Positions 1-10,839 of a stretch of 64,000 nt of DNA are shown piece after piece. Positions within the stretch are counted from its first letter, which is position 1. Every line of letters begins with the position of its first letter. The translations under genes were made by a program, and so were the position numbers. Origin of the DNA: Neoceratodus forsteri (lineage: Eukaryota; Chordata; Ceratodontiformes; Ceratodontidae); the NCBI GenBank assembly GCA_016271365.2, contig CM028136.1, positions 464,626,001-464,690,000 on the forward strand, in the 5' to 3' direction. The notes below the pieces were generated by a model, which worked only from the letters and a program-made list of their open reading frames with translations, was not told where the DNA came from and did not search any database.

Positions 1-517
1 TCAGCCCTGGCATCTCCTCCACTCCCAAACTTGGCTCATTCAAATCCAGGCTCCACCTGTATCTCACTGCCTCTAGCTCCTGTGACTGCTACATATAGTC
101 AGCCCTACCTACCATTCACCAAGTCTCTCCATGCTCCTCCTTCCTAGCTCTTATTATCCTGTTCTTCCCTTTTTGTCCCAATTCCCCCCCTTGCCATATC
201 TCCCCTTCCCCTTCCGTCCACTAGCACTTCCTCATTTTATGATGACAATGCCACTGTCTGCTCCAACCTCTGTGAAGTTGACAATGCCTCTGTCTGCTCC
301 TACCTCCTCTTGTGTACCCCCTTCACTTGAGTCCCTCTCTCCCACCTCTCCTCTTCAATCCTGTTTTCTACCCTGGTCTTCCTCTATGCTATCTCACTCA
401 AGTACAACTAATTCTGACTACAGCATTGTTTTACTTCCATTTTTAACATTTTATGTCCTTATTTTCTGCATTGTACTGTAACTACAGCATTGTTTCACTT
501 CCATTCTTAACATTATA
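1..517 (+). mobile_element. 3' end of an L2/Rex-like non-LTR retrotransposon, first part
   Basis: The first 100 bases, read in one frame, give a short stretch ending in a GSFKSRLHLYLT-like motif. This resembles the FKsrLKthL motif that closes L2/Rex-type ORF2 proteins. A pyrimidine-rich 3' UTR follows. The element resumes after the Tc1 insertion (2161-2285) and ends in an (AAAT)n tail, so this is a fragment open at the window edge. A 36-bp near-repeat of TGACAATGCC-CTGTCTGCTCC lies at about 242-310. The clade assignment rests on one short motif and is an inference. Confidence 0.45.
417..517. repeat. 64-bp tandem duplication, second copy split by Tc1
   Basis: A 64-bp unit beginning ACTACAGCATTGTTT and ending TTGTACTGTA occurs at 417-480. 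It starts again at 481, is interrupted by the Tc1 element, and finishes at 2163-2189. The copies differ at a few positions. The duplication belongs to the LINE 3' UTR and predates the Tc1 insertion. Confidence 0.75.
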
Positions 518-737
518 CAGTCGTGGCCAAGAATATTGGCGCCCTTGCACTTTTTCAAATAACTCACAGATTCCTCTAAACATAAGTTGAAATTAACAAC
601 AGTACAGTATTTGGTCTCCACAATTCTTTATTTCTCTGTTAATATTACAGAACCTTTGTTTTTGTTCAGAATTTAATATATCCTTTTAAATCAGAAAATG
701 AAAAGAAATGGCATTGACAAAATTATTGACACCCTAG
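518..737 (+). repeat. Tc1 left inverted repeat with internal direct repeat
   Basis: Outer box CAGTCGTGGCCAAGAATATT at the end and inner box ACAAAATTATTGACACCCT near 719-737. Both are mirrored in the right arm with few differences. These are the expected transposase binding sites. Confidence 0.85.
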
Positions 738-739
738 AC

Positions 740-1788
<1,049 letters not shown>

Positions 1789-1940
1789 AGTGACACAAAA
1801 CAGGAGAACTAGTCCTTTTCTCTATTCAAACTGGTTGAATGAGTGATTTTTATATTGCAGGCACCTGCAACTCACCACAGGTGGGTTCAATTCCAAAATG
1901 AAGAATCACCTGCTTGAAATCTAATTATTTCTAACTATTT

Positions 1941-2160
1941 CTAAAAGGTGCCAGTAATTTTGTCCAGGCCATTTAAGGATTTCTGTGTGGAATAAGATAA
2001 GACTTCATAAATTTTTCTGCTTTTTGTGTTTTATTCCACTGCAAACCAAAGAAATACATATGTGGATACCAAAATATTTTTTAATTTCAACAATTTTCCA
2101 GAAGGAATGGTGCATTATTAGAAAAAACTGCAAGGGTGCCAATATTTTTGGCCACGACTG
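1941..2160 (-). repeat. Tc1 right inverted repeat with internal direct repeat
   Basis: Read on the minus strand, it starts CAGTCGTGGCCAAAAATATT and has the inner box ACAAAATTACTGGCACC near 1950-1967. It mirrors the left arm with scattered differences. Confidence 0.85.
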
Positions 2161-2285
2161 TATGTCCTTATTCTTTGTATTGTACTGTAAATGATGTGGA
2201 ACCTTTGTAAAAGAGCCTTGGCTCAAAGGTATTTGTAATCCTAGACATATATACATACATACATAAATAAATAAATAAAATAAAC
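2161..2285 (+). mobile_element. LINE 3' end, second part, with AAAT-rich tail
   Basis: Continues the element cut by Tc1. It carries GAACCTTTGTAAAAGAGCC and GCTCAAAGGTATTTGTAATC, then an (ATAC)n and (AAAT)n tail. A close relative of this tail is at 26015-26086, which supports a repeated LINE or SINE 3' terminus. Confidence 0.6.
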
Positions 2286-2626
2286 AATGTCAAGACTGCA
2301 GGGAATGTTTAAACATTTTATCATTAATAAATAGAATAGTTCATAAGTTTTGACTGTGACTATAACATTCTGACAGGCGCAAAAGAAACACAGTGTAATT
2401 TCCCTAACTGTCTCTATATTGTGTCATTCTGGTATCCTTTGCAATTACTTAAAAGGAACACAATGAAATCTTTCCATTTTCAATGGACCCTTATTTCACT
2501 CAAAACACTAATCTATTGTAGAACCAATCTGATTGCAAAAATGTATCGATTAACATTGCCAATACAAATTCAGACATGGTCATATAGTTCCAAAATTTTA
2601 TTTCATTCATGAGGTTTAAACACCCC
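2286..2626. other. No recognisable feature
   Basis: AT-rich sequence between the LINE tail and the Harbinger left end. I see no convincing coding stretch or repeat. The last three bases (CCC, 2624-2626) match those after the Harbinger right end. Confidence 0.5.
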
Positions 2627-2642
2627 GGCCTAGATATTCAAA
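2627..2642 (+). repeat. Harbinger left terminal inverted repeat
   Basis: GGCCTAGATATTCAAA, matching the right end with one difference. The non-autonomous element at 51611-53944 has nearly the same terminus (GGGGCCAGATATTCAAA). Confidence 0.85.
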
Positions 2643-2647
2643 AGGGC

Positions 2648-2845
2648 TGCGCCATGCGCAATAGGGTTACGCCAACGCAAGTCCGAAAATGCGCCATTCT
2701 GCGATATTCAGCGGGAGGCAGTTGTGCCCCTCAAATCACACTGAGCAATAGCTCAATGATAAAAATGTATGCTAACTGAAGGGAGGAACCATGCATAAAT
2801 GGCGCAGTGCGATATTTAACAACATGCGCCATGCGCAATAGGGGA
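2648..2845 (+). repeat. Subterminal repeats of Harbinger left end
   Basis: TGCGCCATGCGCAATAGGG occurs twice (near 2649 and 2824). GCGATATTCAGC at 2701 and GCGATATTT at about 2812 lie between them. Subterminal repeats of this kind are candidate binding sites for the transposase or Myb-like partner; that role is inferred. Confidence 0.6.
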
Positions 2846-3174
2846 GCAAGCAGAAGTTGCGCCATAGTGGAAATGAACCAAAATAAAAAGGAACAAGGGA
2901 GAGGTGCAAGAACACTACAGGGAAGTCACAAGTTGCTGAACTATAGCCAGCCACAAAGGCAACACACACACACAGGGCAGGACAGTGAAAGGGCACCTGG
3001 AACCCACAGGCTCAGGGAAGGTGTGGGGAGCCACAGACACAGTGCAGAAGGGGGAAGTGCCACACAGCATGAGGCCAGCACAGTCAGGTGTTCCCAGTGC
3101 AGGGGAAGTAGCAGCCAGGACAGTGGGGCGAACACAGAAACAGCTGCTGGGGGGGGGGAACACAAGCCAGGGAC

Positions 3175-4366
3175 ATGGCCAGTGCCACCATCCAGATGGA
3201 GGCAGTAATGAGGGGGGTGAGAAGGCGGGCAGCAGGGGGGCGTGGCCATGGAAGGGCCCGTCAGTGGTATGCCCCCAACAGGCAGTACCGAGCCCGCACC
3301 AGCTTCGATCTGTACAGTGATACTGAGATCGTGGGCCGGTACCACCTGAATCAGGCAATTCTGAGGTGGCTGTGTGAGCTGTGCAGTGATGTGATGCAGG
3401 CACCCACACGACGGAGCCATGCTCTGTCAGTGGAGACTAAAGTGACAGCTTGCATGTGCTTGCTTGCCACGGGTACCTTCCAGAGACCAGCAGGGGACAC
3501 CATAGGCGTAACCCAGTCGGCCGCGTCACGCCACCTCACCCAATTCCTCAGCGCACTGCTGCCACATGCTGCAGAGTACATCCATTTCCCCAGCACACCA
3601 GCGGAGTGCACAGCAAACATACAGGAGTTCCACAGGGTAGCACGGATGCCTGGTGTGCTAGGGCCAATAGACTGCACCCATGTGGCCATCCGCACACCAC
3701 CTGGCCCCGAGGGGGCTGCATACATGAATCGCAAGGGCTATGCTAGCATCAACTACCAGCTGGTGTGCGATGCCAGGGGGCGCATAATAAATGTCTGTGC
3801 CACGCACCCTGGGGGAGCACATGATGCCTTCATCTGGCACCAGTCAGCACTGTGCCACAGATTTGAGAGTGGGGACATCCCCACTGGCCACTTAGTGGGT
3901 GAGTATGCAAACCACACGGACAAACATAGGGCTTGGGAGGGGCATGGTCAGAGGTGACATGGGTAGTGGCCTACATGGCCTGGGGCAGGGCGATGTTGAT
4001 CACCAAACTAACCTCCACCCTCTACACACAGGTGACAGTGGATACCCACTCTGTCCTTGGCTGCTCACACCATACCGTCGGCCCACAACCCCATCGCAAC
4101 AACGCTACAATGAGGTACACACCACCACACGTAATGTCATTGAGTGGGTGTTTGGGATGCTGAGGGCACATTTCCGTTGCCTGGACACCTCCGGCAGTGC
4201 CCTACAGTACAGCCCCTCAAAGGTCTGCGGGCTATTCCTGGCCTGTTGCATCCTGCACAACATGGCCAACGAATGTGGGATAGCCGTACAGGTCATAGAG
4301 GGGGACAGCGATGGGGACGATGAGGATGCCGGTGACATTGGTGATGGGCAGCCCCCCCTTGGGTGA
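3175..4366 (+). CDS. Harbinger (PIF/HARBI1-like) transposase, two exons, apparently intact
   Basis: DDE transposase of the PIF/Harbinger superfamily, expected to excise and insert the element in the nucleus together with a Myb-like partner. The coding sequence is 3175-3898 joined to 4032-4366. The donor is G|GTGAGT and the acceptor CACACAG|G, and the 133-bp intron restores the frame exactly at the GDSGYP motif. The product is 352 residues, close to the 349 of vertebrate HARBI1. The N-terminal part has a helix-turn-helix-like stretch (GVTQSAASRHLTQFL). The first catalytic Asp is in GPIDCTHVAIRTP, the second in GDSGYPLCPWLLTP and the Glu in RNVIEWVFG, with 35 residues between the second Asp and the Glu. 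The tail is acidic (DSDGDDEDAGD). I see no stop or frameshift. The ATG at 3175 is preferred because homologous sequence begins just after it. The splice is predicted, not proven. Confidence 0.88.
3899..4031 (+). other. Transposase intron
   Basis: Begins GTGAGT and ends ACACAG, phase 1. Removing it joins GTG-G to GT-GAC and recreates a continuous V-G-D-S-G-Y-P reading. Confidence 0.8.
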
Positions 4367-4601
4367 TGGGACCCCCGACTGCTCCAGCTGGCACAGCTGC
4401 ACTGGGACACCATCACTGAGGAGCACTTCAGCCAACCCAGGTAAGTCATGAAGCCATGTGAAACCACCAGTGGCAAAGGCACAACCCGCAGACATGCATG
4501 GACACACACCAGGGGTGAATGCCATCAAGGGAAGTGGCTGGGCATGGAACCACCCACACCACCAGGGATGGGTGAGGTCTAACATGACACGCGGACAGAC
4601 A

Positions 4602-4602
<1 letters not shown>

Positions 4603-4633
<31 letters not shown>
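4603..4633. repeat. (AC)n microsatellite
   Basis: An uninterrupted AC run of about 31 bases downstream of the transposase, inside the Harbinger element. Confidence 0.95.
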
Positions 4634-4634
<1 letters not shown>

Positions 4635-5060
4635 CTCACCAGACATGCACAAAGGGTAGGAGACACACCGATCCAGAATGCCACCCCTAGCCACACACAT
4701 GTCCACAGACCACCACACCCACTGCCTGTCATTGTGCATGTGTCAGACGCTGGGCACCATTGCACATTGGCGTACAGTGCATTGCAGGCATCATCATGCA
4801 CACACAACTGCAGACAGCAGTCAGGAGGGTGTGCAGATGGACTGTGTGTGTGCGTGCAGGGCCAGGTACCCACCCGTGCATTGCCCGCTGAATGACACAA
4901 TGCACACAGGGCAGCATCAGACAGTAGCCGCGCTGGGAGACAGATCAGTCATGCGTGGGCAGCCCCGCCAAGACCTGCCAGCACTGACAGGCTGACCACT
5001 GGCCTCATGGGGTGGCACCGATGGTCCCCAAGGGGTTTCACTGCGTGAACGCGACCGTGC

Positions 5061-6603
5061 TCATGCAGGGGTCTTCAGCACATAGAACATGCCTGTGCCA
5101 GGTGTGCTTGGGATGCCCACAGCTGAACCCGGTGTTGACAAGGATGGTGTCGCACGACGCAGGGAACAGGGGGTGGACATTGCACTGCGCGGTGTCTGCG
5201 ATGCATGGGCAAATAACTGTGTGCCCCCTGTGGCCATGGCAGCTGTGATTGTATGTGTCAGCCTGTCAGTGGCAGCGGCCACATCCTCCCACATCCGGTC
5301 CATCCCTGCCAGGAGCAGAGTGGTTTCTCTGCTGCGACGCTCCTCTGCCCACTCCAGAGCCACACTCAGTGCATCCACCACCGTCACAAGCTGCATCTGC
5401 TGATTGACTGATGCTTGCAGTATGTGGGTGTGCTCATCCAAGAGGTCATCTGCCTGATCAGCATGCCGTCCCTCAGGATGTGCACAGCCCTGATGCTCAG
5501 CACCCCTTGAGGATGGGCGCTGCACACCAGGGCCAGGCCTGGGCATGTCCACAGGTGGTGCACTGATGCCGCCCCCTGACACTGTACCCCCAAGACAATT
5601 GGCTGACTGCTGATGCTGCCCCTCTGGCTGCCACTCCCCAGGGCTCAATGGTGCCACCGCAGTGGCCACAACAGTCCCACTGTCCTGTACACACACACCA
5701 GTGCTGCCCCACCGGTGCTGACGGGCACAGGCTGAGACTGTGATGACACGCAGGCCTCCATGGTGGCACCACCCACAGCCATGGCTGCGATGTTACCTGC
5801 TGTGTGGCCATCCTGTGGCACACACGTGTCACTGTCCATGATGTTAGCGACATCATCATCGGTGACGGATGTGGCACCAGTCCGAGTCCCAGCATGCCGG
5901 CATCCATGGATGCTGGCATGCTGGGACACGGGCAGGGCCTCCTCCGCACCTGCTCCAACAATATTAGTCTGGACATACAGGCGGGCCCACTGTTGCACTG
6001 AGCCGCATATTCCTGTGGAGGTGGATGGGTCCTCCTCCATCTCCATCTGACCGGCCTAAGTGGAGAGACCCACCACCGCTGACCCATGCAGATGCTCAGG
6101 AGCTGTAAGGGAAAGCAAAGTCACATTACTACATGTCACCTACCCTGTCCCCCCCAATAGACAGACCATGACCTACCATGCAGTGACAGGCTACCGCCCA
6201 TCTGGAATCCACCACCCGGAAGACCCTCAATGTCACAATGCTGCATGCTGCCAGCAACCCTCTCCTCCTGTGGGGTCAGTTGTAGCACCTCCAGCTGTCC
6301 CCCACCTGTCACAGACTGTGCTGCCCTGATGGCAGCCACCTTCTCCTTAATCCTCCTCCAGTTTGTGCCCATCTTCTTCTTGCACTCCTGCATGGAGTGC
6401 TGGTGGCTGCCATGCAGGTTTACAGCACACACCACCTCCTCCCATGCAGCAGCACAGGCCTGTGGTGTTCCCTGGCATCCACTGAGAAGCGGCTCCTGGT
6501 CTAGGTAGGCCTCGAACAGGGCATCTGTCTCGGCCTTGGTGAAATTTGGCCTCCTCCTCCTCCCACAACTCTGTTCCTCTTCCTCCACAACTCGCTCAGT
6601 CAT
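5061..6603 (-). pseudogene. Harbinger Myb/SANT-like DNA-binding protein, damaged
   Basis: This is the usual second gene of Harbinger elements; in the family it binds DNA and carries the transposase into the nucleus (host relative: NAIF1). Exon 1 (6603-6177, minus) begins MTERVVEEEE, has a basic GRRRRPNFTKAETDAL motif, and shows the trihelix spacing of conserved Trp (AAAWEEVV, TNWRRIKEK) with the ECKKKM motif. A 74-bp intron (6176-6103) with donor CATG|GTAGGT and acceptor CCCTTACAG fits in phase. The next exon then meets an in-frame TAG at 6058-6056 and a frame change near 5697, where there is a short GT run. The acidic region and the C-terminal Ser/Thr/Pro-rich part continue in a second frame to the stop at 5061. 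A full product would be near 490 residues. Either both lesions are real or the gene model differs locally. Confidence 0.72.
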
Positions 6604-7375
6604 GATTCATCCTGTGAGAAAGACAGGTGTTACCTGTGACTGTGCAGTCCCATGCATGTCCCAAAATCCACAGTCCACACTCCCAAACAGCATGCAACTC
6701 ACCAATAGACTGCAGTAACCGACTATGGCCAGTGCAGCCCAATGTCGCACTTTTATAGCGCAACCCATGCAAATGAGGTGAGGCACATCTTTAAGTGGAT
6801 GCAAATGCAGTGACTGCGCCATTGAATGGCTGATTAGCTGATTTGCATATGACGGCTGAATATCGCGCTTTTGCGCTTTGCGCAATTGTGTTGAACGTGC
6901 TGAGCCAAGGGCGCAGTTCTGTGACATGCACAGTACACACCTAACTGCGCATGCCCGGGTTGATGATGCAGGTGCCTGCCATGCTGCTGACATGCTGTGC
7001 ATGGGAGGCAATGCAGGGCATGGCCACCATTGCGCCAGTGGTGCTACAGCGCTGTTCACCTATATGGCGCTATGGCACTGGGTCATCGTAGGCGCACTGG
7101 GGCAACAGCACGGTAGGCCACAGGAGGTGGCACACAGGCACCCAATCACGCTAGATGCATTGGGTTCCAATTGCACTGTGGCTGTCCGTGCGCCAGAGAC
7201 CCTTGACCCTGTGCCCAAGCTTTGCCCCCTAGGTGCTATGTGTCAGGCATGGGTGCACCACTATCACGCTGTTCGGTGACAGCATGATAGGGAATAGCAG
7301 CGCTGTACCACGCAGCATCTGCATGTGGCGGAACCGTGCTGCACAGCCCCATTTTAACTTAACCGGGCAATAGAG
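6604..7375. promoter_or_regulatory. Divergent intergenic region between the two Myb-like genes
   Basis: This stretch of about 770 bp lies between the 5' ends of the minus-strand Myb gene and the plus-strand third gene, so it should hold both promoters. GCTGAATATCGC at 6855-6866 is the inverse of the GCGATATTCAGC motif near both transposon ends. I see no clear TATA box. The open frame at 6878-7279 has no recognisable motif and is probably chance. Confidence 0.4.
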
Positions 7376-8283
7376 ATGGCACGGAGGAGAGCAGCACAGT
7401 GGATCCAGGTAGAGATGGCAAACTTGGTTGCCATTGTGGAGCCACTTGTTGGCCCACTATTTGGTGATGCACCCCTGGACAGGTCCAGGAGTCAGGTGTG
7501 GCAGAAGGTGGCCGATGCCCTGGAGGAGGCCACCGGTATGGGGTGGATGGCAGAGCAGTGCTGCCACAGATATGGGGACCTGAGGCGGAGGGACCTGGAC
7601 CTGCTTGCCCGCCTGTGGGCACGTGCCAGGAGGGGCACGGTATCACAGCCAGGTAGATGCAACATCCATACACTTTTATCTTCCATACGGGTATCACGGT
7701 TGCATGTGTCCGGCACATGGGGGGGAACATCTGGTGTTGGCCATGGCAGCGGGACATGGCTACCATCCATTGACACCACTGCCATGCACGCAACTTGTTA
7801 CAGTCAGCACTGTCCAGTGGCACTGCATGTCTGGGAGTCCATCAATGGTTGTCCATGCATGCACCGGTTACCTGGCTGTGCCACTGCCTTCGCACCACAT
7901 AGCCATGTCACTGAACAGCCATGGTGGTGCTGTGCAGGACTTGGCCATGGGTGTGTGCAGTGGTCCACATTGCTGTGTGCACCTGGGTGGGTAGATCTTG
8001 TGGACGCGATCACTGTGGGTGGTCACACACCATCACAGAGGCATGTCCCATGGCCATATGCCATGCACAGTGGGTGGGCTGCATGGGGCTGTGCATTCAC
8101 ACCTATTGACTCTGCTCCCTTGTCCTAGGTGGACAGCAGTTGCAGGTCATCTGGCAGACACTTCGGGAGATACTGCAGGTGGCCAGGGCCTCCCTGGAGT
8201 TATTGCAGCGGATAGACTGTGTGGGAGTCCGACGGAGGCATGGTGGGAGAAGCAGCCAGATCGGGGAGTGGAGCTCCCGCTGA
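7376..8283 (+). CDS. Third Harbinger gene: small Myb-like protein with C-terminal amphipathic helix
   Basis: The coding sequence is 7376-7652 joined to 8129-8283, giving 143 residues with no internal stop. The donor is CCAG|GTAGAT and the acceptor TGTCCTAG|G, both in phase 1. Exon 1 encodes a compact Myb/trihelix-like domain at residues 10-80: hydrophobic helix (LVAIVEPLVGPLF), conserved Trp (SQVWQKVADAL), a Gly-rich turn, then EQCCHRYGDLRRRD matching the 'EQC-x-RY-x-DL' signature of Myb_DNA-bind-type domains. Exon 2 encodes a Leu/Ile heptad-like helix (LQVIWQTLREILQVARASLE) that could dimerise, then a basic tail. It is separate from, and divergent to, the larger Myb-like gene. DNA binding is inferred from the domain pattern. 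A weak poly(A) signal AATACA sits near 8449. Confidence 0.7.
7653..8128 (+). other. Intron of the third Harbinger gene
   Basis: Begins GTAGAT and ends GTCCTAG, phase 1, 476 bp. Joining the exons restores PGGQQLQVIW in a single frame. Confidence 0.65.
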
Positions 8284-9790
8284 GCATACTTATGCCCCTG
8301 ATTTTTTCAACCCCCCTGGACCCACCCTCACACCCCTCCTTCCCGCTACCATTTGTTCACCCCTGCCCCTTACCCACCCCCACCTTGTTTGTGGCCTTCC
8401 CCCCAACCTTTTGTAAATATATGTAAATAGTTTTGTGTGATTTTTTACAATACATTGGCTTTGATATTCCTAATGTGGTGGTCTCTGTTTTGCAGTGGGC
8501 TATAGGTGCTCAGCTGCAGTGGTGTGTGTGGTGTCAGGGGTGGTGCAGTCATGTGCATGTGTGTGTGTCCATGGGGAAGTGACTATGGTGTGGGAGTAGC
8601 TATCAGTCACTTCCTGTGGTGTGTGTGTGTGTGTTGTTCCCTGTGCACTGTATGACTGTGTGCAGTGGTCCATGGTGCATGCTCTGTGTCCATGGCGCAC
8701 CTGTCAGCCCATCCATGGCCTGTGCAGCTGACACCCTTGCATGTCTGTGACCTGCACAGTCCGTTGGCATGTCAGTGGTGGCTATCCATGCAGGACAGGC
8801 ACTGTACCCATCACAATGCCGGGTTGCCTCCTGTCACTGGTGTGGTGCATGTCTGCCTCGGTTGGCACTGTGGCCTCCGCTGTTGTTGCCCCACCTCCAT
8901 GCTGTGGCTTCTGCATGTTGCAGGGGATGTGCACCACTGTCTGTCACTTGTGCTCCGGGCAAATGCTGGTGGAATACAGCTCCACAGTGCCTGCGCAGGG
9001 TGGCTGGCACTCCTGTGCCATGAAGGAGTGCTGGCCGTGTGTACACAGTTTCCATGGGCACACGCTGGGGGCTTGGTTGCCCCGCTACTGTGTCCCTGTG
9101 TTGGTGTTCCCTTGGGTATGGGTGGGTGTTTGTCCATGCACTGTGTTGCATCCGGTGTGGTGCATGCTTCCATGCACCACTGTGGGTGTCTGCGCTGGCT
9201 GTTGTGGCCAGTGTTGGGTCAGGGTGTGTCCTTGGGAGGGTGTGCAGGGTGCTGTACCACTGATGGTGGGGTCCGGGGCATGCCCTGTCATGTGTGGGGT
9301 ACCTCGTGTGTCGACGCATGGTCAGTCTCTCAGCTGTACCTCGGGGGGATGTGCATGGTGGCACTGTGTATGCAGTCGTTGCATCGCTGTGTGCTGCCAC
9401 CCGCTAATGGGTGCTCTTGGTGGGGCTTCCTTGCATGGTTCTGTAGTGCACAGGGTTGCATTGTCACAGTGGGGGTGCTGGCATGCATGGGGTATCCTGC
9501 ACTGGTGGACGCTGCTCCTGGGCAGGGTGTCTGGGGGTCACAGTGCAGGGTGTGCTCTGCATTGGTGGGATGGTGCGGCATGGGGTGGTCAGCCCTCCTT
9601 GTGTGCCAGTCACAGCTTGCCAGGGGGTGTGATGGGGCACCATGGCCCAGCTGTGGATTGGTTACTGGTCTCCATGGGCCAGTGGTTATTCCAGCCCTCC
9701 CCCAGTTGTGCAGTGCATGGGTTGTGGGGGGTCGATGTCTGTTCTGCTGTGTGTCCCTCTGCCCATCTGTGGCATGGGTGGTGGGCCCCT
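8284..9790. other. G/T-rich non-coding part of Harbinger
   Basis: TGTG- and GCATGG-rich sequence with few stop codons. It yields long open frames (for example 8665-9930) whose translations are rich in Cys, Trp and His and show no domain. I treat it as non-coding filler between the third gene and the right end. Confidence 0.6.
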
Positions 9791-9791
9791 G

Positions 9792-9950
9792 CATCCCTGG
9801 TTGTGCTGTTGCATTGCTGCCCTGCTGCTGGGGGGCATCCCTGGTTGTGCTATGGCGCATCTGGACTGCTCAGCTGAACATCCCTTGTTGCACTACGGCG
9901 CATCAGATATGCTCAGCTTCACCTCCCTAGTTGTGCTATGGTGCAGGTGG
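9792..9950 (+). repeat. Subterminal tandem repeat, about 43 bp x 3.7
   Basis: The unit begins CATCCCTGGTTGTGCTATGG. Copies start at 9792, 9836 and 9879, with a diverged one at 9921; the spacings are 44, 43 and 42 bp. It lies about 140 bp inside the right end, where transposase binding repeats are expected. Confidence 0.75.
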
Positions 9951-10074
9951 TGCGATATTCAGTCATCAGCTGTAGGCGCATCTTGGCCTGCGCAGTTTTT
10001 TAATATCGCGCCTCTTGCACATGGGCACAATGGACTTGCGCTTGCTCCTGCTGTTGCACACTTTTTGGGTGCAG

Positions 10075-10090
10075 TTTGAATATCTGGGCC
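10075..10090 (-). repeat. Harbinger right terminal inverted repeat
   Basis: Minus-strand reading GGCCCAGATATTCAAA, matching the left end with one difference. Confidence 0.85.
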
Positions 10091-10093
10091 CCC

Positions 10094-10839
10094 ATGAATT
10101 ACCTGCAGTTACACTAACTGAAGTCCCCAGTAGTCAAATCTGCTAGGCACAGCATTGAATTTACCCTAAATATGCTGTACTAAACCTTAAATTCTAACAG
10201 GCAGGGATGAACAACATTCTATTCTGCATTAAATAAAGGATTAAAGCCATTCCAAACTTCACCATTAGTTAGAAAATCCTAGAAAAGTTAGTTTCCTAAC
10301 TTGTTTATTCACTTCAGTCTTGATTTTACATTTTCCTCTGTGTGCTGAGTGAAAAATTATGTATTTCAAAATGTCTAACCCTTATTCCCATGACCCATGG
10401 TCATGGATCAGAAAAGCTTCAAACTACCTCTCTTGCCAGAGTGGGCAAGAACAGTGCTGAGCAGTTACTACAAAACTGCATGGTCAGAAACCACACTAGT
10501 TCAAATAAACAAACACCAAAAATATGCACGCTATTATGCCCACACAGTTTTTGACCGCACGTATGTGCTGTCATGCTTTTGACTGGATACCAGTTTACAT
10601 AAAAGGCTGTGCCTTATTCCTATATTTAAACCTTGACCATCTCACATTGCAAATATATTCACTGCCTGAATGTTACTATACTGGATTATACTGCATTACA
10701 TAAATGCCTGACGGATGCACTACCTCTTTCATCTCCACTGCTTTAATAATTAATTTTTCAAATTCAGAAAGCACTGAATGTTAGTATCAAAATATGAGTT
10801 TACCTGATGTCACTGTGACCAGACTCTCATTCATCAAAA
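10094..10839. other. No recognisable feature
   Basis: AT-rich DNA between the Harbinger and the L1 fragment. Short open frames show no motif. Confidence 0.5.

Larger units (their letters stand above)
2627..10090 (+). mobile_element. PIF/Harbinger DNA transposon with three genes
   Basis: The 7.46 kb element is bounded by a 16-bp inverted repeat (GGCC-AGATATTCAAA; left 2627-2642, right 10075-10090). CCC lies outside each end (2624-2626 and 10091-10093) and is a possible 3-bp target duplication, the length expected for the superfamily. It is far more GC-rich than its flanks. It contains a transposase gene (+), a Myb-like gene (-) and a second small Myb-like gene (+). The typical Harbinger has one transposase and one Myb-like protein, and the vertebrate host genes HARBI1 and NAIF1 derive from such a pair. 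Low divergence of coding frames and splice sites in two genes suggests a fairly young copy. Confidence 0.88.

Noticed and set aside
131..481. 116-residue Pro/Leu/Ser-rich frame.
   Set aside because: Pyrimidine-rich LINE 3' UTR. The composition explains the open frame, and the tandem duplication runs through its end.
2915..3420. Minus-strand frames opposite the Harbinger transposase start.
   Set aside because: Shadow frames of GC-rich coding DNA, with no recognisable family.
4232..4900. Minus-strand frame of 222 residues across the AC microsatellite.
   Set aside because: Most of it is Cys-Val repeats from the AC run and the reverse of transposase exon 2.
7492..7785. Minus-strand frames opposite the third Harbinger gene.
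   Set aside because: Shadow frames. The plus-strand exon pair has consensus splice sites and a recognisable domain.
8665..9930. Long open frame (421 residues) and an overlapping one at 8741-9877 (378 residues).
   Set aside because: They lie in G/T-rich DNA poor in stop codons. The translations are Cys/Trp/His-rich with no domain or conserved motif, and two long frames overlap, so chance is the better explanation.
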